Translations under genes and position numbers: made by a program | The notes under the pieces: generated by a model | The model's database searches: none | Seen by the model: the letters and a program-made list of their open reading frames with translations, nothing else | Told to the model about the DNA's origin: nothing | In this document: piece by piece, positions 1 through 7,230 of the stretch | Numbering within the stretch: the first letter of the stretch is position 1 | How the letters are laid out: each line of letters opens with the position of its first letter | Source of the DNA: an uncultured Rhodanobacteraceae bacterium | Lineage (GTDB): Bacteria; Pseudomonadota; Gammaproteobacteria; Xanthomonadales; Ahniellaceae | Length of the DNA stretch: 7,676 bases | Assembly (NCBI GenBank): GCA_937873105.1 | Contig: CALMWD010000270.1 | Span: forward strand, 1 to 7,676 | Direction of reading: 5' to 3'

Positions 1-1163
1 TGGCCGGGCTCGAACGCGAGGTGATGGCGCAGGCGGTGATGATGCGCGGGCGCATGGTGCACGAGCTCGGCGAAGCCGACCGCTTCATGCGCTACGGCAA
101 GGACGACTCCGAAGTGATCTGGTCGGTCAACCGCGGCCGTCTCAACACCAGCGTGCTGCAGGCCGCCGAGGACGCCGGCGCGCGCTTCCATTTCGACTGC
201 GCGCTGGAGTCCGTCGATTTCGACCGCCGCGAGTTGCGCTTCGCGAGCAGCGACCGCGTCCATTGCCAGACCGAGTTCGACAGCGTGATCGGCGCGGACG
301 GGGCCGGTTCGGCGCTGCGCGCGGCGATGCTCAAGGTCGCCGACCTGGGCGAGCGCATCGAATGGCTCGGCCACAGCTACAAGGAACTGGAGATTCCCTC
401 GGCGCCCGACGGCGGCTTCCTGATCGAAGCGAACGCCTTGCACATCTGGCCGCGGGGCGGCTTCATGCTGATCGCGCTGCCGAACATCGACGGCAGCTTC
501 ACCGTCACCCTGTTCCTCGGCAACGACGGCCAGCCGAGTTTCGCGACGCTGGATTCGAGAGAGGCGGTCCGCGATTTCTTCGCAAACGAGTTCCCGTCCG
601 CGGTGCCGCTGATGCCCGAGCACCTGCAGGATTTCGAACGCAACCCGACCGGCCTGCTCGCCACCCTGCGCCTGGACCAGTGGCATCTCGACGGCCGCGC
701 CCTGCTGCTCGGTGATGCCGCGCACGCCATCGTGCCCTTCCACGGCCAGGGCATGAACTGCGCGTTCGAAGACTGCGTCGAACTCGACCAGTTGCTGGCC
801 GCGCACTCGGACCTCGAAAGCGCCTTCGCCGAATTCCACGTGCGGCGCAAGCCGAATGCCGATGCCATCGCCGACATGGCGATCGAGAACTACGTCGAGA
901 TGCGCGACTCGGTCGCCGACGACCGCTTCGTGCTGCTCAAGCAACTCGAACGCAGCCTCACCGGCCTGCACCCGCAGCGCTTCGTGCCGCGCTACTCGAT
1001 GGTGATGTTCCGCCGCGTCGGCTACGCCGAAGCGCAACGCCGCGGCCGCGTGCAATGGCGAATCCTCGAAGACCTGCTCGGCACCGCCACCGACCTCGAC
1101 GGCATCGACTACGCCGAGGCCGAACGCCGCATCGCCAGCGAATTGACGCCGCTGGCGGCCTGA
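1..1163 (+). CDS. kmo: Kynurenine 3-monooxygenase, partial (N-terminus outside window)
   Basis: This FAD-dependent enzyme hydroxylates L-kynurenine to 3-hydroxykynurenine using NADPH and O2 in the kynurenine pathway of tryptophan degradation. The frame is open from the left edge, so the Rossmann GxGxxG motif and roughly 70 residues are missing. Numbering from the GTG at 21, the flavoprotein motif GADGAGSALR lies at 91-100 and the second FAD motif GDAAHAIVPFHGQGMN at 231-246. Residues matching the substrate-binding set known from Pseudomonas fluorescens KMO are recognisable: Arg11 in MRGRM, Tyr25 in RYG (same 14-residue spacing), Asn290 and Glu293 in ENYVEM, and Tyr325 in RYSMVMF (same 35-residue spacing from Asn290). 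The visible length fits a full protein of about 450 residues. There is no C-terminal membrane anchor of the eukaryotic kind. The gene ends at TGA 1161-1163, converging on the protease. No other kynurenine-pathway gene is visible. The family call is secure; substrate specificity is inferred from the conserved residues. Confidence 0.93.
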   Translation, partial: AGLEREVMAQAVMMRGRMVHELGEADRFMRYGKDDSEVIWSVNRGRLNTSVLQAAEDAGARFHFDCALESVDFDRRELRFASSDRVHCQTEFDSVIGADGAGSALRAAMLKVADLGERIEWLGHSYKELEIPSAPDGGFLIEANALHIWPRGGFMLIALPNIDGSFTVTLFLGNDGQPSFATLDSREAVRDFFANEFPSAVPLMPEHLQDFERNPTGLLATLRLDQWHLDGRALLLGDAAHAIVPFHGQGMNCAFEDCVELDQLLAAHSDLESAFAEFHVRRKPNADAIADMAIENYVEMRDSVADDRFVLLKQLERSLTGLHPQRFVPRYSMVMFRRVGYAEAQRRGRVQWRILEDLLGTATDLDGIDYAEAERRIASELTPLAA

Positions 1164-1169
1164 CCGAAG

Positions 1170-1196
1170 CCGGCGCCGCGCGGAGCGCGGCGCCGG
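1170..1196. terminator. Perfect 12-bp GC hairpin between convergent genes, possible bidirectional terminator
   Basis: Arms 1170-1181 (CCGGCGCCGCGC) and 1185-1196 are exact reverse complements around a 3-nt GGA loop. The hairpin occupies most of the 41-bp gap between the kmo stop and the stop of the convergent protease gene. It therefore lies just downstream of both genes and would fold in either transcript. No T-tract follows on either strand, so it is not a canonical intrinsic terminator. It could instead act as a 3'-end stabiliser or assist another termination mechanism. Confidence 0.5.
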
Positions 1197-1204
1197 GATG
1201 GCGC

Positions 1205-4200
1205 TTACTGGCAGGGCATGTCCGCGGTGCTCTTCTGCTGCGTGGCGTTGCTGCGCGACCAGGCCCCGGGCACGCCGTTCTGCCAGGTCGCGTTCAAGGT
1301 CGCGGTGCCGCTGGACTTGTTCGCGTAGGTGCGATTCAGCGTGCCCACGGGCGTCGTGGTCACGGTGCTGAACGCGCAGGTCGGACAGAAGCCCTGATGC
1401 TGCAGCAGCGGGATCGTGACGGACGCGCCCGGCGTCGTGGTCACGCCGAGCAGCCAGCGCGCCACGCCCTGTCCGTCGAACAGGTAGGCGGCATCGGCTT
1501 CGACCGCCGAGATCGCGGTGACGCTGAAACCCCAGCCGGACTCGGCCGGATTCGCCCAGGCGCCGGAATAGCTGGTGGGCGCACCGCCGACCGACGGACA
1601 GCTGGCGCCGGCACTGGTCTGGAACGGCTCGCTGCCGTATTGGCCGTCAAGCAGCCACGAGAACGTGAAGCTGGACGCGCTGTTGAAGGTCAGCATCACT
1701 TCGCCGACGGTGTTGGCGACCGGCGTGCCGTTCCAGGTGTAGCGCAGCAGCGAGGCGCGCCAGGCGCCGGCGTTGCCCTGCGGCGCGGCGCCCGCCGCCA
1801 GATACCAGGTCGGCGTGCCGTCTTCGAGGTAGGTGTACCAGACCAGAGCCCATGCCGCCTCGGCCTGCGACAGGAACATGCCGTGGCCGGAACGGTTCGG
1901 GTTGAAGTAGCCCTGCATGACCGGACGCACCGCGCCGGCGCCGAAATCGAGCTTGCTGGTCAGCGTGAACGTGGCCGTGCCGCTGCCGTTGTTCACCGGG
2001 GTGATGTACCAGCGGCCGGGCGTCAGCGTCGGGGCCAGCAGGTCGACCGCCTCGGTGGCGCCGGCATGGATCGACGTGCCCTGGGCCTGGCCGCGCGCCG
2101 GGGCGGCCGCGAAGGTCGGCGGCGTCGCTGCGGCAGTGGCCTTGGCGACGTAGAGATCGACTTCGCCGGTACCGCTGGTCGTCACATGCAGCCCGGTCGC
2201 GTTCGCCGGCACGTCGATGACGATGCGCTCGTGCGCCTGGCCGGCGGCCAGCGTGATCGTCTCGCTGTCGTCGAAACCGTGCATCACGATCGGCGCCGGC
2301 GTGTTGCTGCCGGTGCGGGTGATGCGCAGCGGAATGCGGCCGATGCCGGCCGGATTGGCCGCACTGGCACCGACATTGACCAGGGCGAATGCGGTCTCGC
2401 CCACGGCCAGGGACGGCAGGTTCCAGGCCACGCGCGCCTTGAATGGCGCTTGCGCGGCCACGGTGCGCGGGCCGGTGACCCCGAGCTCGAGACCGCTGGC
2501 CGCGGCGCCGCTGTAGATCTCGCCGGTCACGGTTTCGTTGGCGCCGGACAACTTGTGCGCCATCACCCAGTATCGCGACCCGGCGTTCGGGAATACCGCG
2601 TCGATCTGGCATTCCTCGCTCGGTCCCGGCGAGGTCGAGGCGCACAACACTTCGGCGGCATCGGCGCGGCCGTTGCCGTTGGCGTCGAAGCCGACGTACA
2701 GGTCCTTGTCGCCGCCGGACGTGTTGGTGATGCGCGCGTGGATCACGGCGGCGACATTGTTGCCGGCGGCCGGCGGCGCGATCAGCACCTCATGCGAGCC
2801 GTTCACCGAACCGTCGAAGGGCTCGTCGTCGGTCGGGTCGCGCGACAGCGGCCGGCTGAAGGTCTCCAGGCGGCGCAGCTGGGTGGCGCTGAAGCGCGTG
2901 TCGTTCAGCGCGATCAGGCCGGAGAAGGTGACGTCGCTGAAGCCATTGGTGGTGTCGGTCTGAATCTCGATCACGCTCGGCACGTCGCCGGCGGTGGCGC
3001 GCACCGAGACCGGCACGACGGTCGTGGCCAGGTTCGGATTGTCGGTCGGCACCAGGCGGATCTGGCCGTCGACCCACTGGCCGACGAGGTCCGGATTGTC
3101 GATCTGCACCGTGATCGACAGGGCCGCAGCGGCGGCATTGGTCGCCGAGAACTGATTCGGCGTCACCGTGACCGAAGCGCCTGCGGGCATGGTGGTCTCG
3201 ACTCGCCAGTTGCCGCTGTTCATCGCCAATACCGAACGCGTGAAACTGCACGTGCCGGCGCATTCGTCGGTATGCACGAAGGGCAGGTTCAGGTCCTTGG
3301 GCTGGCCGCCGGCATTGGGGTCCGCGTTGCGGAACTGGTCCATCGTGACGTTGAAGTACAGACCGGCGCGCGCGGCCTGGTCGACGCGGGTACGACCGGC
3401 GCCGCCTTCGACGTACGGTGCCTTGGTCACGCCGTCTTCCATCAGCAGCGTGTTCGACGCGGTCGTGACCAGGGCCGATTCGACCTGGGCCACGTTCCAG
3501 TTCGGATTGTGCGACAGCAGCAGCGCGGCGGCGCCGGCGATGTGCGGCGAGGCCATCGAGGTGCCGCTGAAGGTCACCGCGCCGTTGGAGCGGTGGTAGG
3601 CCGCGGCGATGCTGGTGCCGGGCGCGGCGATGGTCGGCTTGAGCACGCCGCTGTATGGCGTCACCGGTCCGCGGCTGCTGGAAGCATTGAGCACGTCGCC
3701 GGCACCGTCGCTGCGCGTGGCCACGGCGGAGATCGCGGCCGTGATCTGTCCGCTCGCCAGGCGGGCGTTTTCGACGAGGTTCTTGATCGTGGTGCCGTCG
3801 CTGTCGTTCAGGTGCACGGCCGGCAGGAAATGCGGGTCGGCCACGACATTGGCGTCGCCCCCGGGCACGTTGGCGAGGATCATGCCGACCGCACCGGCCA
3901 GCTTGACGTTGCAGCCCTTCTCGACGCGCGCGTACTCGCCGCGGTCGCAGATCACGATCTTCCCGGCCAGGGAACCGGCCGGAAACGGATTGCTGGAACT
4001 GCTGGTGCAGCTCGTGGTGTTGTTGGTCGCGGCGCCGATGCCGCACAGGGCATTGCCGAAGTCCTTGGCATGCACGACCTGGGCCGTGGCGACGCCGGCG
4101 GTGATGCCGTCGCCGACCAGGCTGAACGGCGTCGCGACGCCATGGCCGCTGATGCCGGTGACCGAGGTCGAGAAACGGCGGCCGCTGGATTCGTTGGCGG

Positions 4201-5353
4201 CGGTGATCACCCAGGGCGAATTCGCCGGCGAGGACACCGTGCCCGTGCCGGGACCGCTGTTGCCGGCCGAGATGACCGGCACGATACCGGCGGCGCGCAC
4301 GTTGAAGAACGCTGCGGCGTCGTTGACGTTTCCGCTGTTGCGCACGCCGAGCCAGGGATCGTAGGCGCCGCCGCCGATCGAGAAGTTGACGACATCGACG
4401 CCGTCGGCCACGACCTGGTTCAGCGCCGAGATGATGGCCGAACCCGAGCAGCCGTCGTCCTGCGCCTCGAAGCAGACCTTGTACGAGATCAGGTTGGCGC
4501 GCGGCGCCACCCCCGAGAGGGTGCGGTTCAGGGTCGTCGTCGGCGCCGTCTGCGACACCGTGAAGGGATTGCCGACCGCGGTACTCGCGACGTGGGTGCC
4601 ATGACCGCCGCAGTCCTTGCCGGCCGGCGTGCTGCCGCTGTCGAACGTGCAGGTCTCGTTGATGTAGTCGTAGAGGCCGATCAGCTTGTCGTTGCAGCGC
4701 GCGTCCGCGCCCGAGGCGCAGACGCCGTAGCGCTGGTTGCGCGGATTGACGTGGTTGTAGCCATCGACCGCGACGTCGGCAAAGGACGGATGCGAGGTGT
4801 TGACGCCGCTGTCGACGATGCCGACGACGACGCCCTCGCCCTTGGTCTTGATGTTCGAGCCCTGCACCGTGCCGTTCCAGATCGGCTCGGCGCCGATCCA
4901 TTGCGGGCCGGCGTCCGTGGTCAGGTAACGCTTGAAGTCCGGACGCACGCCGGCGACGCCGTCGATGCCCTTCATCGCCTCGGCCTCGGCCTCGGTCAGC
5001 TCGACCGCGAAACCGTTCGCGACCAGGTCGTAGCGGAACTTCGGCTGCAGCGCGCGCTTGAAGCGCGTCGCCGCCGCCGCGAGCACCTCGTCCTGGCGCC
5101 CATGCAGGAAATCGACGTAGCGCCGCACCGGCGCGGCCTTGGCGTCGAGCTTCTTGGCGCCGGTGACGCTGATCGCGGTCGGCGCCAACTGCGCGGCGCG
5201 CTTGGCGTTGCCGATCTGGGCCAGGTGCTCGAACGTGGCCGCCGGCGGTTCCGCCAGGGCGACGAGGTAGATCTTGCGCGGTTCCGCCGCATCGACCGTG
5301 CCCGCGAGGGCCAGGGCGGCGTAGACGGCGGCGCGGAGACGGGCGTGGACCAT
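1205..5353 (-). CDS. Secreted subtilisin-like (S8) serine protease, multidomain, 1382 residues
   Basis: This is a predicted exported endopeptidase. Residues 1-23 form a short signal peptide with a likely cut after Ala22 or Ala23. An I9-type propeptide covers about 26-145. The S8 domain carries Asp181 (GIVDSG), His251 (GGHGTHVAS), oxyanion Asn365 (ISAGNSG) and Ser599 (SGTSMASPH), so the active site is complete. A PA domain (about 405-545, including LAGKIVICDRG) is inserted between His and Ser, as in plant-type and lactocepin-type subtilases. After the catalytic domain come an Fn3-like domain (about 670-785, including DLNLPF), a beta-rich region with an EF-hand-like loop at 890-901, a PPC-like domain (about 1025-1135) and two related C-terminal modules (about 1143-1382). 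Eighteen cysteines, mostly in close pairs, suggest disulfides. The ATG at 5353 is well supported: an in-frame TAA sits four codons further upstream (5366-5368) and AAAGG lies 9 nt before it. The gene is monocistronic, converging with kmo and diverging from the ccm run. The substrate is unknown. Confidence 0.93.
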   Translation of the reverse strand: MVHARLRAAVYAALALAGTVDAAEPRKIYLVALAEPPAATFEHLAQIGNAKRAAQLAPTAISVTGAKKLDAKAAPVRRYVDFLHGRQDEVLAAAATRFKRALQPKFRYDLVANGFAVELTEAEAEAMKGIDGVAGVRPDFKRYLTTDAGPQWIGAEPIWNGTVQGSNIKTKGEGVVVGIVDSGVNTSHPSFADVAVDGYNHVNPRNQRYGVCASGADARCNDKLIGLYDYINETCTFDSGSTPAGKDCGGHGTHVASTAVGNPFTVSQTAPTTTLNRTLSGVAPRANLISYKVCFEAQDDGCSGSAIISALNQVVADGVDVVNFSIGGGAYDPWLGVRNSGNVNDAAAFFNVRAAGIVPVISAGNSGPGTGTVSSPANSPWVITAANESSGRRFSTSVTGISGHGVATPFSLVGDGITAGVATAQVVHAKDFGNALCGIGAATNNTTSCTSSSSNPFPAGSLAGKIVICDRGEYARVEKGCNVKLAGAVGMILANVPGGDANVVADPHFLPAVHLNDSDGTTIKNLVENARLASGQITAAISAVATRSDGAGDVLNASSSRGPVTPYSGVLKPTIAAPGTSIAAAYHRSNGAVTFSGTSMASPHIAGAAALLLSHNPNWNVAQVESALVTTASNTLLMEDGVTKAPYVEGGAGRTRVDQAARAGLYFNVTMDQFRNADPNAGGQPKDLNLPFVHTDECAGTCSFTRSVLAMNSGNWRVETTMPAGASVTVTPNQFSATNAAAAALSITVQIDNPDLVGQWVDGQIRLVPTDNPNLATTVVPVSVRATAGDVPSVIEIQTDTTNGFSDVTFSGLIALNDTRFSATQLRRLETFSRPLSRDPTDDEPFDGSVNGSHEVLIAPPAAGNNVAAVIHARITNTSGGDKDLYVGFDANGNGRADAAEVLCASTSPGPSEECQIDAVFPNAGSRYWVMAHKLSGANETVTGEIYSGAAASGLELGVTGPRTVAAQAPFKARVAWNLPSLAVGETAFALVNVGASAANPAGIGRIPLRITRTGSNTPAPIVMHGFDDSETITLAAGQAHERIVIDVPANATGLHVTTSGTGEVDLYVAKATAAATPPTFAAAPARGQAQGTSIHAGATEAVDLLAPTLTPGRWYITPVNNGSGTATFTLTSKLDFGAGAVRPVMQGYFNPNRSGHGMFLSQAEAAWALVWYTYLEDGTPTWYLAAGAAPQGNAGAWRASLLRYTWNGTPVANTVGEVMLTFNSASSFTFSWLLDGQYGSEPFQTSAGASCPSVGGAPTSYSGAWANPAESGWGFSVTAISAVEADAAYLFDGQGVARWLLGVTTTPGASVTIPLLQHQGFCPTCAFSTVTTTPVGTLNRTYANKSSGTATLNATWQNGVPGAWSRSNATQQKSTADMPCQ
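1436..1570 (-). repeat. Core of C-terminal module copy 2 in the subtilase
   Basis: Residues 1262-1306 of the protease. The core reads GAWANPAESGWGF and then, 25 residues after the Asn, DGQGVARWLL. It shares the NP-x-x-SG-x-G then DG...W-x-L pattern with copy 1 but is clearly diverged. The full module probably runs on to the C-terminus, with Cys1252, Cys1323, Cys1326 and Cys1381 flanking or inside it. I cannot assign a named domain with certainty. Confidence 0.55.
1784..1918 (-). repeat. Core of C-terminal module copy 1 in the subtilase
   Basis: Residues 1146-1190 of the protease. The core is GYFNPNRSGHGMF followed by WYTYLEDGTPTWYLA. This aromatic-rich pattern is, as far as I recall, common at the C-termini of exported proteins in Xanthomonadales and relatives; its function is not known to me. 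The module continues to about residue 1250 with a second beta-rich half (GEVMLTF, FSWLLDGQYG). Confidence 0.6.
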
Positions 5354-5421
5354 GTTCCGATACCTTTATTTACGATCGCGAGCCGACGATCATCGCAAAT
5401 CTTTCTACCGACTGCACGTGT
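5354..5421. promoter_or_regulatory. Divergent promoter region between the subtilase and the ccm-side genes
   Basis: These 68 bp must hold the protease promoter and probably one for the rightward genes, because the two start codons face away from each other. It contains AT-rich patches (about 5361-5372 and 5396-5407) in an otherwise GC-rich window, and a palindromic CACGTG at 5415-5420 directly before the rightward start. I could not find a well-spaced sigma70 -35/-10 pair on either strand, so the promoters are inferred from gene layout. Rightward transcription could also start inside the protease gene. Confidence 0.4.
5363..5367 (-). promoter_or_regulatory. Ribosome binding site of the subtilase gene
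   Basis: On the minus strand AAAGG lies 9 nt upstream of the ATG at 5353. It overlaps the in-frame TAA that limits how far upstream the protein can begin, so it helps fix the start codon. Confidence 0.65.
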
Positions 5422-5886
5422 ATGCGAAATGAAGCGACCGACGTATTGAACGGATTCCTCGACGCCGAATACGGTGTGGACGCCTCCACATCCACGCCGC
5501 TTCACGTGGGTGAAGACGACGGTACGGCATGGCGGCGCTGCTGGTCCTTGGGCCCGATCCCGCTCGGCCTGGCGCGCGACGACGACGCCAACGCGCAGGC
5601 GCAAGCGGCGTTGCAGGCCGACCTCGATGCCGCCCGCTGCGCTCGCGACACCGGCTTCGCGCGCTCGCCCGCCGGTCTCCCGGGCAAGCCCTGGCATGAG
5701 CCCTGCGCGGTCCTGCACGATGCATCGGACGCGCTGCTCGACCGCCTGGCCCGCCGCTACCGCCAGCTCGCGGTCGTCGTCGCCGACCCGGGCGCCCCGG
5801 CAAGGCTGCGCTGCTACCGGCAGGCCTGGATCGAACGCTTCGGCATCGCCGACATGGACGCTCCGAACGTCGAATGGGTAGCATAA
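5422..5886 (+). CDS. Small DUF3293-like protein of unknown function
   Basis: A 154-residue soluble protein with no signal peptide or membrane segment. It resembles the DUF3293 family: a stretch rich in Asn/Ala/Gln before a short helix (NAQAQAALQADL, 57-68), then WHEP at 91-94, which matches that family's W-x-EP motif, then a helix and strand LARRYRQLAVVV (109-120) like its L-A-R-R-Y/F-x-Q segment. The ITAWNP-like motif I expect in the N-terminal half is not recognisable (the region reads SLGPIPLGL), so this may be a diverged member. No biochemical role is known to me. The ATG at 5422 has no clear Shine-Dalgarno sequence. It is the first ATG in the intergenic gap, although the frame stays open upstream without another good start. 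The stop lies 22 bp before ccmA on the same strand, so co-transcription with the ccm genes is likely. That this is a real gene is more certain than the family call. Confidence 0.7.
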   Translation: MRNEATDVLNGFLDAEYGVDASTSTPLHVGEDDGTAWRRCWSLGPIPLGLARDDDANAQAQAALQADLDAARCARDTGFARSPAGLPGKPWHEPCAVLHDASDALLDRLARRYRQLAVVVADPGAPARLRCYRQAWIERFGIADMDAPNVEWVA

Positions 5887-5908
5887 CGATCCACTTTTCG
5901 CTGCCCCG

Positions 5909-6542
<634 letters not shown>

Positions 6543-6550
<8 letters not shown>

Positions 6551-7226
6551 GGGCAGCGTGCTTTCCGCCTTCCTCGGGGTGATGCGCCGCGACGCCCTGT
6601 CCTTGTGGCGGCGCCGCGCCGACGCGCTGAACCCGATCTGGTTCGCGGCCATCGTCGTCACCCTGTTCCCGCTGGCGCTCGGCCCGGAGGCGGCCAAGCT
6701 GGCGCGCATCGCCGGCGGCGTGATTTGGGTCATCGTGCTGCTCGCCAGTTTGTTGTCTCTTGACGCCCTGTTCCGCGCCGACCTGGAAGAAGGCTCGCTC
6801 GACCTCATGCTGACCAGCGCCCAACCGCTCGCCGTGCTCGCCGCCGCCAAGATCCTGCTGCATTGGCTGGCCACCGGCCTGCCCCTGCTCGCGATCACGC
6901 CGGTCGCCGCGACCGCGCTCGGGCTGGCGCCGGAGACGCTGCCGACCCTGTTGACGTCGCTTGCACTCGGCACGCCCATCATCAGCGTCATCGGGGCCTG
7001 CGCGGCGGCGCTGACCGCGGGCCTGCGGCGCGCCGGCATGCTGCTCTCGCTGATCGTGCTGCCGCTGGTGGTGCCGGTGCTGATCTTCGGCGCCGGCGCG
7101 GTCGAAGCCGGCCTCACCGGCGCTTCGACCACGCAGCCCATGCTGTTCCTCGCCGCCGGGCTGGTGGCGTCGGTCGCGCTGGGTCCGCTCGTTTGCGCAG
7201 CCGCGCTTCGCCTTGGAAACCATTGA
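6543..7226 (+). CDS. ccmB: Heme exporter membrane protein CcmB
   Basis: Integral membrane subunit that pairs with CcmA in the ABC complex of cytochrome c maturation. From the ATG at 6543 the product has 227 residues, near the usual 220. The family pattern is clear: PIWFAAIVVTLFPLALGP at 31-48, then FRADLEEGSLDLML at 77-90, and PL...AK...HW..TGLPL at 95-115. About six hydrophobic segments are visible (roughly 31-47, 57-76, 97-120, 133-152, 165-185 and 198-221), with an amphipathic, Arg-rich N-terminus (RRDALSLWRRR, 15-25) before the first. The start overlaps the last 8 bp of ccmA, which suggests translational coupling. The stop is 4 bp before ccmC. An upstream in-frame ATG at 6504 exists but lies well inside ccmA and lacks family similarity. 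Confidence 0.94.
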
Positions 7227-7230
7227 TGTC

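Noticed and set aside
263..715. 150-codon frame inside kmo
   Set aside because: It is a shifted reading of kmo on the same strand; kmo keeps all its conserved motifs in its own frame.
2790..4901. 703-codon minus-strand frame overlapping the protease
   Set aside because: It is a shifted reading of the protease gene on the same strand, with an Arg-rich, low-complexity translation. No frameshift is needed because the protease frame is continuous.
1055..5449. 1464-codon open frame on the plus strand as a possible giant protein gene
   Set aside because: It is codon-aligned antisense to an intact protease with a full catalytic triad. Its translation is Arg/Gly/His-rich without domains, and its openness follows from the missing TTA/CTA/TCA codons in the protease.
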